Position numbers and translations under genes: made by a program. 64,000 bases of DNA from contig NC_046673.1 of the NCBI RefSeq assembly GCF_003369915.1, positions 9,284,001-9,348,000 of the forward strand. Reading direction: 5' to 3'. Below, piece by piece: positions 49,501 to 61,893 of the stretch (position 1 is the first letter of the stretch; every line of letters begins with the position of its first letter). Below the pieces are notes generated by a model, which worked only from the letters and a program-made list of their open reading frames with translations, did no database searches and was not told the origin of the DNA. This DNA is from Drosophila miranda. Taxonomy: Eukaryota > Arthropoda > Insecta > Diptera > Drosophilidae.

Positions 49501-52500
49501 ATATAGTTTTTACACCCTTGCAAAGGGTATTCAGACTTTGATCAGAGGTTTGAAAGGTTTGCCCTCCCGATTGGATCACTATGTCATGCATGCGGCTCTC
49601 ATTTAAAGATCGTTCTTCAAGTGTTTTTCAAAATCAACTGAGTATCTATTAGATGCCGTCATGCATATTTATATTCCACTACCAACTCAGATGATTACTC
49701 ACTTTAGGAACTTTCGCTCAGTAATGCAACTTTTGGCATTATTCGGGGTGTTTCAAGCCCGAGGGGGGAGGTAGGCAGCGTTTCCATGGCTTTTTACTGG
49801 TTACTAAAGTAATTTCAAGCAAGATCTACTATTTTTAGTTTGTTTTCCTTAACCGTCCAAGTGAATGGAGAAGGAGAAGGATCGATCTGTGGGAACTTTT
49901 TACTTTTTGTCTTGTTTTTCCCGCCTATCTGCTTCTCTGGCTCTCTCTAAGCCGTAATCTTTTCCTCCATTCTCTTTTGGGTTTCTCTGCATCTTTTGCA
50001 CCTTGGCAACGACGCGGCTTGTTTTCTTTTCATGGAGCCGGAGTGTGACGCTTTTCTTTTGCCATTTCCTCATTTTCTTCATCTTCGTTTGCTGTGTATT
50101 CGCACTGGAAATACACTGGAAGTACATAGATTATGTACGCATACAACCATTCCCTTCGTTTGTGTGTGTGTATATTTTTGTTGTTGTTTTTTTTGGCAAT
50201 CTTTGTTCTGTATACAAGCCAGAGAGCTACAGCCACCAACCCCTCCCTGCATCCCCTGTGTGTGTTGCTGCCCAAGCAAAAGCGATTTCGGCCCCCTCCC
50301 CTACACCACTCGAGCACGCGACCCGTGCTCCCTTCAAAGGCTGTGCTGCTGGCCTCGTTTCAAGCATTAAGCGCGGTTCTCTCGCTCGCTCGCTCGCCCG
50401 CTCTCTTTTCGCTACTCGCTTTGGTAATCCGCTGGAAGAGCAGCACCGTTGTGGCTCCTGTGGGGGAGGATCCGATTATTAATTGATTGCAAAACTGATT
50501 TCGCTAAACGAAAAAGTTTAATTTGACAAATAAATTAAAATCTGTACCCGTTTTATGCCCACAACTCGCAGAGTATATTAGATTTGTGGTGGAAGAATGC
50601 AGTATATACAGCTGCGGTCAAAATAATAGCACTGCCCACACAAGTTTTCATTTTTCCTCAGTAACAAGTAACTCTGCTGATTACGGATTGTAATAATAGA
50701 TAACAACTCTCAGATGATTCCTCTCAATTTTTAGAATGCTGAAATAAATGACCCGTTCAAAATAATTGCAGTGCATTTTTTCGTAAGAGATTACAGTTAA
50801 ACAAAATTTTCTTAAAGTGTCCTTTAGATCCATTATAATACAGCCATATATGTAGTAAGTTTTAATATTTAGTTGAGCGCTGCACAGCGCTTTGGCATGG
50901 AGTTGACCAAATTTTGGCATCTCTCTATGAAAATCGAGCTCTTTTTCATTGCACAATTAATTCTCCCTTCGATTAAAATCGGTTGACCGATTCGGCCATT
51001 CCATTGACTTTAATTTATTGGTTGATTTGTGGGTGTCTTTGGGATCGTTGTCCTTCTGGCCCCTCCAAAACTCAAAGCCACCAAAATCATTATTCAAGAT
51101 GCGCCCTATTTTACAGTTTTGAAAGTAAAAAAAAAAATATATTTTGGACCCGTCCGACAAAAGAATATTCCTTTACTTTTCCAATGGTTAAATAACGTAT
51201 TTCCGGCATGTTCTTTTGGGCGTAAACATTTTTTTTTGGGAGCTGTGCCATTAAATTAGAATCCCTATGGCTTCTAATGGTTTCAATACTAATTTGCAAA
51301 TTAAAAAATTTGTTTAGGAAGGTTCGCACCTACCCCGCCTCTCCTGGTAGTCGATCTACTACGATATTTTGGCGAATAACTTTGCCGATTGCGGGTTTTA
51401 CTTTGGAGGTTCTTAAAAGATGGAATTTTTGAATAACAAAATTTCCCCTAGACAAAAAGCCCTTCAATTATTTCGGTCCGCTCGGCACGAAAGTGTTTGC
51501 CACGCCCCACGAGCAAAAAAGGTTAAGAGTGTTAAAAAAAAGCCATTTAAATATTATTTACCTCCAAAAATCTAGCTAAAAATGTAGAAGATTTAAATAT
51601 TTGCAATACTTTCTGTAGCAAAAAGCCCATAGTGGCACTACTATTATTTTGACCGCAACTGTGCGTCACGAAACTTCTGGGGAATACAATTTTAGAAATC
51701 TACCGGCCAATTTTCTGGTATTTTCTTTAGATATACCAACATGTTAGAGGGTTTATTGTGTATCTTTTAGTAGGAATCATCGTTTCTTATAAAAGAAAAA
51801 ATTAATTTGAATTTCAAATGATGAAATTATTAAACTTTCAGTAAATTTGGGAAATAATATGGGAACAGAATTATAAAGAACTGTGCTTTTTTGACTGTTA
51901 CTGTTTTTTGGCACATAATTAAAAATATATAAATAAAAATCTAATTAACAGAGAATAAATTTAAATGCATCACAAAACTTGTACTACGATTCTTGGATTA
52001 CGGATTACCTTGTTATTTTTGTATTATTTTTCTTTGATTGAATAGCTCCCTCTCGTGGCCCTCCCTCGGTAGCACCTTGACTGGACTTAAATGTTTCTAG
52101 TGAAAATCGCTAGGAAAATTTTCCTTGGTCTTGGTTCTTGGTATTTTTTGGGAGAATTTTTGCAGCCTGCAATTTTTATATGACGCAGGAGGAGGAGGTT
52201 CCTTCAGTTTTTGCATTATCACCTGCCCTGTGTGTCCGATGAGGCAGAGACAGGAGCAGAGTGCAGCTGCATTGCACTTTAATGGTTTATGGATCGGGCG
52301 ATAGATTATTGATAGATTAGATGAAGGTTTATTTTGCACATGCATTAAATATACAATTGATTGAACTTAATAAATTAGTGCCAGGTATGGGATTTCACGG
52401 CAGCAAATAAATGTTTTTCTCTGATTTATGATTTATGATCTATGTAATTTTTTATTTCGACAATACTCATTAGAAAGAATCCCCTGGATCTTGGGAGGTT

Positions 52501-52604
52501 CCTTGGAAGCAATGGAACGGGTGATCTGTTGAAAAATTGCAGCTTGCTTCCAAGTAAACAATTTGCAGCTTGCCGCCCAAGTTCCTTTTCCACCTTTTGA
52601 TGTT
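46566..52604. other. probable Sxl first-intron region
   Basis: About 6 kb with no recognised coding gene apart from the Tc1 relic. It has long GT/CA microsatellites, CT-rich tracts (49110-49145) and a fragment at 49505-49560 containing ACCCTTGCAAAGGGT typical of dispersed Drosophila repeats. Positions 50575-50600 resemble the LINE 3' UTR seen in the su(s) intron. Confidence 0.4.
50609..51661 (-). mobile_element. decayed full-length Tc1-family element with terminal inverted repeats
   Basis: The ends are inverted repeats: CAGCTGCGGTCAAAATAATA at 50609 and its near-perfect complement ending at 51661, bounded by TA on the left and TG on the right (a decayed TA duplication). The length is 1053 bp. 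The minus strand still shows pieces of transposase in shifted frames: an N-terminal GRGKHF start, FSDGSK (catalytic Asp region), DNDPKDT and MEWPNRSTDFN (the DPKHT and WP-SPDLN region with the final Glu). Numerous stops and frame shifts make it inactive. Confidence 0.85.
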
Positions 52605-52937
52605 TTCCACCCACCTTGGCTCGACCCAAGTTAGCACCTTGCTGACAGCGAGCATCGCCGGCCAGCTTCCGAGAACAAGTAGGAAAACATCTGCCTGCCT
52701 GCCTGCCAGGATCTGGATCTGGCCCCTAAATGTTTGCAGCCGGCCACCCAAGAAAGTACGCCTGGCACGCTTCCTAGTCGATTGGGTGGCAGGTAGCCGC
52801 CCACGCGTCTGGCACGCGCACCTTGTCCGTGCCTTGCCCTTGCCACCACCCACCCACCCACCTACCTGTCCGATCCCACCCACCGCCCAAGTTCGCGGCG
52901 ATCCTTAAATAGTCCATGTCCTGCGTCGAGCTCTTCA
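52605..52937 (+). promoter_or_regulatory. Sxl early (establishment) promoter Pe
   Basis: This 330-bp block ends at an initiator TTCAGTC (A at 52937) with TTAAATAG 32 bp upstream. It carries motifs known from the melanogaster early promoter. CAGGTAG (Zelda) is at 52790-52796, with an inverse copy at 52862-52868. CACCTTG sites for Scute/Daughterless-type bHLH activators are at 52612, 52635 and 52819. CACGCG Deadpan-type sites are at 52802 and 52813. A STAT-type TTCCGAGAA is at 52667-52675. X-linked Scute, SisA and Upd (acting through STAT) read X dose here. Motifs are seen; occupancy is inferred. Confidence 0.85.
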
Positions 52938-53026
52938 GTCGAGTTCCACTCGTGACAAGTCCAACTTGTGTCCTGATTTTGTGATTTCGTGTGTTCTACA
53001 TTCGAGTAAAAAGTGTGATAGTCCCA

Positions 53027-53109
53027 ATGATGGATTTTAATTTCGATACTGTGACCCCCTCCCTGTCGACCACATGGTCGTCCTACTATGACTTCAAGAT
53101 GTCCACCAG
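53027..53109 (+). CDS. Sxl: Sxl early exon E1 coding part
   Basis: Exon E1 runs from about 52937 to 53109 and ends in CCAG|GTATGA. Two adjacent ATGs (53027 and 53030) open a 27-codon frame with a two-nucleotide remainder, the same phase as late exon 2, so it splices in frame to exon 4 at 58951. This gives the early SXL N-terminus (containing MDFNFDTVTPSLSTTWSSY) in place of the late one. Skipping exons 2 and 3 is what lets early transcripts make SXL before any SXL protein exists. Expressed only from Pe in female embryos, by analogy with melanogaster. Confidence 0.85.
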
Positions 53110-53446
53110 GTATGATTGGAGCACAAGTCAAGTGGCAATTGAAATGTTTAAAATTATTGTATAAAAGCGCAATTCCTACTCCATTATTATTTTTATTTGA
53201 GGGGCAGATTATTTGTTAGGCTAAGAGGTACACCTTTTGTTTCTATGTTTAAATAATACAAACGAGCACACACACACACACACACAGGCGAACACTATAC
53301 GGCTTTTGTTATATTATTAGCAGATATGTACATACTATATATATATTTTAAATTTTTTTTTGATTTATATTATATTTTCGATGCTCTAAAAATCGCGCGC
53401 ACACACTTCACGTCTTTGTCATGTGTTTTATTTTTGGAAACCAGCA

Positions 53447-54253
53447 ACTCCCTGAAAATCGAATCCCTCTACCGCCCACTCCCTCTCATCTATTGGCAAT
53501 CGTCAGTAAACTAATCACAAAAATCGAATCAAAACTCTACTACAATCATTTAGTAACAACAACAACAACAAGAACAACAACAACATCATCATCTCTACCT
53601 ACAACAAGAAAAAATTCAGACAGTGCGCTCCCACAATAAGAACAACAACGACGAGAACAATTACAGAAAAGAAGAGAGCGAGAGACAAGTACCGTTAGAA
53701 GAACTTAACGAAAGAACTATGAGTGTCGTCTGAGAGAGAGCGTACGCCAGAAGAAGACAACAACAACAGCAACAGCAACAACTGCAGCCGCACCAGACGA
53801 ACAACAACTACCGCAATTGACAACTATCGTAGAGAGTCTCCGCTCTCATTTTGAATGTGTGTGGGGTGGTCCGTTCGCCGCAAAGATATCAAGTAGCAGT
53901 GGGAGAGACAGAGAGAGAGTGAGATTGACGACCGAACGACAAGCAACTTAACGGCACCTATCAGCAGCAGGCCAGCTGAGAGCGCTGAGCGCCAGAGGCA
54001 GGAAACAAGCAGCTCTCTCTGCAACTCTCAACAGCTTAACCCCCACCACCACCCCATCCTACGCCAACCCCCCACACACGCACACAAACCATCACAGCAG
54101 CAAGTGAACGGTATATTTTTTTTTTGCTAGATCGATATAACAGATATCGATAAACGTCTATATATATATATATATATAATTATATATACCAAGAGAAAGA
54201 GCACGCGGAGTATTTTGTTGAAAAAATACTCGTGCCCCAAACACACTCAGGAT
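53447..54253 (+). other. Sxl late exon 2 untranslated part
   Basis: After a plausible acceptor (TTTTTGGAAACCAG, ending near 53446) the sequence becomes rich in CAA and GAGA with no conserved frame, up to the late start codon at 54254. The exact 5' edge is uncertain. Positions 53110-53446 between E1 and this exon are intron, with CA and TA repeats. Confidence 0.45.
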
Positions 54254-57200
54254 ATGTACGGCAACAATAATCCGGGTAGTAACAATAATAACGGTGGTTA
54301 TCCCCCATACGGTTACAACAAGTCGAGGTAAATTTTGTACAACTTTAGTTTTTATGCGTTTCATTTTGTTTTTGATTTTACCTTACTTGAACATCATTCA
54401 AAAAAATCTAATTAAAAAAAAAAAACAAACATGATATCCCCCGCTCCTAGCCCCATCCCAATCCTTGTATCCCACACCACCATCGGATACACACACACAC
54501 GAACACACGAACGAACGAGCTAAACACGTACACAGCCACCCACATAAGTACACGACCCACGAACGAAACATGAGGACAAAGTATTAACGATGTTTTTTTT
54601 CTACCCAGCTCTGGACCCAAAAATCCACCCCACAATTTTTTTCTTCCCATATTTTTTTCTGCCCAACTCTCCATCTCAGTCTTTTTTTTTTGAATCGTTT
54701 TACGAGTACAAATTCGAGCAAACTCTTGGGGCAATTACCCCTGTTTTTTTTTGCATAGGCTTGAATCTTGGTGGGGAAACAAATCTAACGGTATGCATTG
54801 GTATGTCTGTGTGTGCAAGGCAAGCGCAAGGTGTGCTTAGATGGGGTGAGGCATATCCAAGCGCCCGACAGGCAGCACTGGGGGAATGTCTTGCCTTGTT
54901 TGAATATACCTTGGGCGCCAAGCACAACTCCCCCACCCGCCTCCACATTCTCCCCCCCCCCACACCAGTCTTTGGTTTCTTGTTTTTTTTTTTTGTATTT
55001 GTTCTCTTTTTTGTTTCTGTAAACGCGCTTTGCTTTGATTAGATCGGAGCGAAGCAGGGTAATAATGAAACAACATTAGAAAAGGAGAACAATAACCACA
55101 ACAACAGCAACAACCAACCAACAACAACCATCAACAATAACCAGAAGCAGCCGCAGTCTATAAGTATTACTGGATCGTACCGAAAATAATGAGTAAATCA
55201 ATTAATTAAGCCAGCCACAACCAACCCCCCGCCCCCCATACACACCCGAGTCCTTCCAACACACAACAAAAAACGAGCCTCAATCTGTGCCGCCAACACG
55301 AAAATAGAAAATAGAAAGAGGACATGTGTACAGGAGTCGAGAGACTTCCGCCTTAAGTGGTGATCCGCTCCTTGGTTTTTGCTTTGTTTTTTGTTTCTCT
55401 ATCTTTCTCTCACTCACCCAACCACCCACTCACTCGCGTTGTAGAAGTTACGTTTTGCGTTTTGCCATCGCCATTGCCATCTCCATTGCATACATTCATG
55501 CGCGCGCTTATTCGCACACAATCAGCTGATCGTCTGCTCTGCGTGTTTTCTATAACGTAACGTAATGTAATGCAACGGAACGCAACGCAACGTGAACGTG
55601 AACGAGAATGTAATGTGAACGGCGCGACACGCGATGACGCCTGTCTTTTTTGTTTTGTTTTTTGTTTTCGTTTGTTGTTTCCTTGCAGCGTCTTCCGCAG
55701 CGCCTCGCCCCTTCTCCTACCCAAGAGCTGTATTTAACAGTTAAATGTGATATATAAAATTACCAAAAGCAATACGAATACAAATATAAAAGTAAAAATG
55801 TAATAAAAGGAAATTCAACAAAAAAAAAATCAAACGAAAGGCAACGAAAAAGCAATCTTCCACATACATATACACATTATATTTACATATATATATATAT
55901 ATGTGTATATATTGAATTACCGTTAGAAGGAAGAAAGAGATCCAAACTGCATTTAATGTTGGAGAGCGAGAAGAGCGCTGCCATGTCTGGCACTCAGAAG
56001 AGTCTTTGATACGCGTCTGCTCTCGCTCGCACACACACACACACATACACTCTCGCCGCTAGGGGAACGGCCATCGAGTGCCGTTACCCGCCCACATACA
56101 CATATATATGTATATATATGATACACCGACACCGACATATACCATCGATGTATATGTGTTGGTATAATTTGTTCGTGGCAAGAGGATTATAGAAACAGCC
56201 TAAAAACGTTCTCTTCGTCGTGCGGCCTGTGCTACCCAAACAGCCTCACAATGTACCGGTAAATGTTGTCTCTCTTTCTCTCTCTCCCCCCTCTCTCTCT
56301 ATCCACACCCTACTATTATTGCTTGTAACTGTAATTTGCGTTTGAGTTTTCTTGCGTTTTGTTTTTGTTTCTCTCGCCTCGCCTCGCCTCACCTCGCCGC
56401 ATTCCTCATTGACCACCCCATTGAGCATTTCCGCATTCGAAATACAAATCTTCCCTAGAATGTAAGCCTTAAGGTTAGGCATTAAGTTTTGACCGGCAGT
56501 CCCTTGCAGTCATGCCATATTTTATGAAGGATGATAGCATCTTGCCCTCAAAATACAAAAGAGGCCAGCGTCCCACAGCAGCAGCAGCCATTGAACTTTT
56601 GACACACACACACACACAGATGCATGGTGGCGTCACAGTTTGATATTTTTATGATGCTGCTGCTGGGGCTGCATCTTGTGCTTTTGTCCCATTTCATTTA
56701 ACGGTACATTATTCAGAATAACGGACACCGAAACCCCCTTTTTGGCCCACCACGTGCTCTGGTGAATTTGTGTCAGGACCTTGACACGCACACAGGCACA
56801 CACACACACACACACACATACAGTGGCGGTCGCTGCGCAGCTGCTGCAGTAGCCTTAAGTTATGTATTCTGTATAGTCATCCCTTTTACTCGCCCACCAT
56901 TCGAGGGACCCCCCCACCACCCCCATTTACCGCTTAAACTAGTTGTAAGCGCCGGTTGTTGTTGTGGTTATTGCAGTACACACAAGAGGGTGACCCTTCC
57001 TCCCCGCATACATATATCCCAGTGCATACCTGACAAATTTGCCCTGCCACCCAACCCCTCTGTCTCTCTCTTTAACTATCTATCTCGGTCTCAAAAATTA
57101 CGCACCACCACGCTCTCTCGTACTCTGCCTCCTGTGGGCAGAAGCAGCAGTGGGAGAGTGATAGTGCAGCCCCAAAGAGCAAGTGCTCAAGGTCATCATC

Positions 57201-60200
57201 ATCAAGCAGCAGCAGCAGTAATAAATACAACAACAAAAGCAGCAGCAGAACATCAATCAACAGTGTCAACAATCAACAATCCCCAACAGCAGCAGCAGCA
57301 GCAGAAGAACTGCTGCCAGCCGTGGAGTCCTTGCCAAAATGTTTGGCCAACAATTTTTTTTACATATTTTTTTCTGTGACACGTTTCTTTTTTTTTTTTT
57401 TTGGTATTATTATTTTGTTTTTAGTTGACTAAGAGTATTGTAATCACCTTGAAAGAAACAAAGAACGAAAGAATAATAAAAACCTGTACAATCTACAAAC
57501 TCCAGACAAAGAACACATATGAAACCCCAACCACGTACAATCCCCACTAAAATCCCTCCATCCAGCTATTACGTAACCACCACCGCCATCGCCGATGTCC
57601 TGCAGCTGAATTTAATTTTGTGTAGACATCTCTTTCCACAGCCAAGGAGTAGCAGGAGTAACAGCTTGCCCCCCTAGCGAAATGCAACGCGGAACCGCTT
57701 TCGATTCCGGCGGAAGCGAAAAGACAAACGATACTCTTAGATAGATACACCTATGCACCACCCATGCATGTAGTAGACATTTTTTGTTGTCGCCCGATGA
57801 GGGCCTGATTGATCGCATTGCGGGGGTCGGCTGAGACAGAAATGTTCATGAAACGGGGACGCATCGAACGCCTGTAAGTAACAAGAATCTAAGAAAACTT
57901 TACAAAAATAATCAAACAAACAAAAAAAAAAAAAAAAAAAATACCATTGAAATTGAGGGAGAATCCGGGTATAAGCCCTAACTTAGACATTAAAACCACA
58001 CACCACACATACACACCGAACGGTTCCAAACACCGAAAATCAGCCAAATCAACCGAATGTCGTCGCCGTTGGAGAGGGTCAGTCCGAGAACCCATCACAT
58101 TTCTACATCACACATTTTTTTTCAAGTGCCACAAGTGACGAAATGATTTTTTTTCAATATTTTTTTTTTAAGTGAAAAAGTGTTCCACAAAATGGTGTCC
58201 GATTTTTTTGGGAATGGATCGATTGAATACATTTTTTTTTTCTTTTTTTTCGGTGAATCGAAAGTGCATGAAAAACACCTATCTATCATACATAAAGTAT
58301 TTTTTTTAAGTGCCTATTTTTTTAGAGTGAAAATTAATGATTATTCTGTATTTTTTTTTTATTGCTTATTCATTGGCAAAGAGTTTTTGCAAAATTTCCC
58401 AGAAAGACTTGCAGAACTTGTCAGGATCCTGCCGTGTGCGGGAGCTGCCAAGTTTTAGTCGGGGGAAAGTTTGCCTAGCTCTTTGAAAATCTCTTTTCCA
58501 AAGCCTTCTCAAGGAGTTTCTCCGCCTAGTCCTTAAGTCGATGTCCAACGGCAGCAGCAAATGCTGTCAAGTCGGTTGGCAGCTGGAGCGGGCAGCTCTC
58601 TCAGCCTCCTGACGCCTCCTGGCGACTGTACTTGCCCGCAATTGTTGTTGTTGTTTTCCCCTAAGTTAGCCCATAAGTTAGTCCGTAAGCCTAAGTTAGT
58701 CTGGTACATGCAACTTCAGATCACCCCATTACCGAAGCAATCATTTCTCAACCATTTTTGTAAGATAATTACCAGTATTAGAAAAATAGAAAAAAAAGAG
58801 AAAAAAAAACCAGAAAGTAAATTGCGCTTTATACATATAATTTTGATAATTTTAAACTATATTTAACCACAATCCTAACCACCACCAAAACACCACCAAT
58901 ACCCCGTGCTAATATGTATTTTCTCTATCCCTCATCGTCGAATCGTGCAGCGGTGGGCGTGGATTTGGCATGTCGCATTCATTGCCATCTGGAATGGTTA
59001 GTATCACAGAATTTTCCGCCTGAAATTTATGATTATTATTAGTGCAACAATTCGATTTCAATTTCGATTTCCATCGCATGTGAGCAATCAGCGGAACGAA
59101 CGATGAACCGCGCGGCAACAGGCCACAGAAGAAGAGGCAAGACGGGCAAGAGGATGATAGGAAAAAAATACTTTTCTGTATTTGGTTCTGCATTTTCCTG
59201 CTCTTCTGCTCGAATCCTGTGCCCTGTCTGTCCCTGTTCTGTTCCGTTCTGCACCGTTTTCGATACTCATCAATAATAATAATAATAATAATATAAATTT
59301 TATGCCCTATCTATCCATCTATATTACTATCCATAGTTGTATGTTATTGAGTTTGTCTCATGAACGCTCTGGGGACACACGCTTTTGATTACGAATTTTC
59401 ACGCAAGAATCAAATACTATCAAAAAAAAATAAAAAAAAAATACAATAAATATAAATTCAATTTTTTTTATGGATGCTATAAATTTTTTAAACGAATTAA
59501 AGTTTGCATTTTTAAACAACAACAAACAATAAACAACAGAAACAGAAATAAACTACAAATATAAAAAAAATAAAACAACAAGCAACTACAACAACACAAA
59601 CAACTATTTTTTAAATAAACAAAAGTTAAGACAAAAGAAACCTAAAATACACACACAGACACACAGTCACACACAGAAAAACTTGCATGAGTCAAGGGAA
59701 AAAGAGCCTTGCCACCCGTTCCGTTCCGTTCCATTGTCCCACATTCGTTTCCGTTTCCGCCGCAGATTCCTTGCGACTTCCGAGTACAGTGCGTGGCATT
59801 TGATAAATTGTGGAATTTTTCCCTAAAACGAAACGAATAAAGTTAAGGGCTGGCATTTCTAAGATTTCTCTTTGGTTTTAAACCATTGAAACGCACTGTA
59901 CTTCCCTGAAATGGCCTTTTGTGGAGAGCTCAAAGAAAACGAAAAACAAAACACACACAAAAAACATTTCTAAGAAGCTTAAAAAACAGATAAAAATATG
60001 AGTATTTTTTGTTTTTGCAACCCTGTGAATGCCGTTACACACACACGCACACAAACACAAACAAACAAACGGAAGTACAGTGAAGCAAGCGAATGTCTAG
60101 AATGCTTCTTTCAGAGCAATAAATACCTTTGATAACGATATTTGCTGCACTCGAATTTCAAGCACGCCTTAAAGAAAAAAAATGAAAGAAAAATGGCATT

Positions 60201-61893
60201 TGTTACCGTTAGTTTTTTTTTTTGTCGTAGTTGCCACTTTATTTCACGTTCCGCTTCCTGCTCAAACCACCTGAACCTCGAATCAATCAACCAATCAACC
60301 ATCAATCCGATCAGAGTTGTGTGTGTTGTTGTTGTTGTTGCTGGTAGTGCTGCCTACAACAACAAATATCGGAAGAAATAAAGCAGATCAACCCAAATAA
60401 CCATCCAATCAATTAATCAAACGATCAATCAAACCAAACACAACCCCAAGACAGCGATATGAGGCCTTCTCTCAACATTAGAATATCTTTGTATGGTTAA
60501 TCTGATTCCAGTCACGTTATGCGTTCTCACCACAGGATACAGAATTCTCATTTCCAAGTTCCTCGTCCCGTCGCGGTTACAATGAGTTTCCCGGCGGCGG
60601 TGGCATTGGCATCGGCGCCAATGGCGGCAGTGCCAATAATCTTGGCGGCAACATGTGCAACCTGCTGCCAATGACCAGCAACAATTCGCTTAGCAATCTA
60701 TGCGGACTGTCGCTGGGCAGCGGCGGCAGCGATGATCACATGATGATGCACGATCAGCGATCCAGCAACACCAATCTGATTGTGAACTACTTGCCCCAGG
60801 ACATGACTGATCGCGAGCTGTACGCCCTATTCAGAGCCATTGGACCCATCAACACGTGCAGAATCATGAGAGACTATAAGGTGAGTGATCTCTAGATCCA
60901 GCAATCTATTCAACAATTTCAAGTCTCCATCTTCTTTACCACAACAGACTGGGTACAGTTTTGGCTATGCTTTCGTGGACTTCACGTCGGAAATGGACTC
61001 ACAGCGCGCCATCAAAGTTCTGAATGGCATTACGGTGCGCAACAAGCGGCTAAAGGTGAGTCCTGTTCCCCCCCCCTTGCAGTACCTGTACCTCTTGTGA
61101 TCCGCTAATACCCCACTCTGTTCTAGGTTTCTTATGCTCGTCCTGGCGGTGAATCCATCAAGGATACCAATCTGTATGTGACCAATCTGCCGCGCACAAT
61201 TACCGATGATCAGCTGGACACGATCTTTGGCAAATACGGTTCCATTGTGCAGAAGAATATCTTGCGTGACAAGCTGACCGGTCGGCCGAGGGGCGTGGCA
61301 TTTGTGCGGTAAGTTCTCGTCCAGTTGGACGTTTTTTGTTTACGCTCTACAAGGCTCTACATAGCCACATCTACCACATCGGTCTGAGACGATACGAGCA
61401 TCATAATAGCATATATCCTAAACACATTCTGTTGGTTTTTGTTTTCGAAAGCGTTCTCATTGTTGTTCTCTTTCTCTTTTCCCTTTCTTATGTTTTCTAT
61501 TACCACAAAATTTTGCCACGCGCATGTTCATGCTCCCCCCATATCGAACCGAACCGATCCGCTACGATCCGATCCATATACACCACATCATCATATAGCT
61601 ATAACAAGCGGGAGGAGGCACAGGAGGCCATCTCGGCACTGAACAATGTCATACCCGAGGGCGGGTCCCAGCCGCTGTCTGTGCGCCTGGCCGAGGAGCA
61701 TGGCAAGGCGAAGGCGGCGCACTTCATGTCACAGATGGGCGTGCCAGCGCCGAATGCACCACCGCCGCCACCACCACCACCGCCGCATATGGCGGCCGGC
61801 TTCAACAACATGGTTCACAGAGGTAGATTAATAAAGTCACAGCAACGCTTCCAAAAAACGCATCCCTATTTCGATGCGCAAAAGTTTATCTAA
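54254..61893 (+). CDS. Sxl: Sex-lethal, female late isoform
   Basis: Exons 54254-54327, 58951-58996, 60536-60880, 60948-61055, 61127-61308 and 61599-61893 give 349 residues, close to melanogaster. The late N-terminus is MYGNNNPGSNNNNGGY. A Gly/Ser-rich region is followed by RRM1 (about residues 118-195, RNP1 GYSFGYAFV), RRM2 (about 204-285, RNP1 RGVAFVRY) and a C-terminal tail with a run of nine prolines. SXL binds U-rich RNA. In females it blocks its own male exon, directs transformer splicing, and represses msl-2 to keep dosage compensation off. Exon 4 joins directly to DTEFSF, matching the shorter known variant. Terminal exon residues end QKFI. Confidence 0.98.
54328..57353. other. Sxl intron 2
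   Basis: A long intron between late exon 2 and the male exon. It carries several U7-U12 runs (for example near 54593, 54640, 54680, 54742 and 54984) and CA/CAG microsatellites. No separate gene recognised. U-runs are potential SXL-binding sites. Confidence 0.5.
57354..57402 (+). promoter_or_regulatory. U-tracts upstream of the male exon
   Basis: Runs of 8 U (57354-57361), 7 U (57367-57373) and 15 U (57388-57402) precede the outermost male-exon acceptor. They could serve both as polypyrimidine tract and as SXL-binding sites. Confidence 0.6.
57566..57873 (+). other. Sxl: Sxl male-specific (poison) exon 3
   Basis: The exon ends at a strong donor (CCT|GTAAGT, GT at 57874). Three acceptors upstream are plausible, giving starts at 57425 (after the 15-U tract), 57566 and 57642. 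Read from late exon 2, each gives early termination. With the 57566 start, translation enters about 37 codons and stops at TAG 57675-57677; with 57425 it stops almost at once. Inclusion therefore yields a truncated, inactive SXL, as in males. Multiple 3' splice sites on this exon are a known Sxl feature; which is used here is not visible. Confidence 0.7.
58147..58360 (+). promoter_or_regulatory. SXL-binding U-tract cluster downstream of the male exon
   Basis: U-runs of 7-10 nt lie at 58147-58154, 58160-58169, 58203-58209, 58232-58241, 58243-58250, 58300-58307, 58317-58323 and 58351-58360. They are 270-490 nt downstream of the male-exon donor. In melanogaster, distant U-runs in this intron are required for SXL-dependent exon skipping, so this is the likely autoregulatory element. 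Confidence 0.75.
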
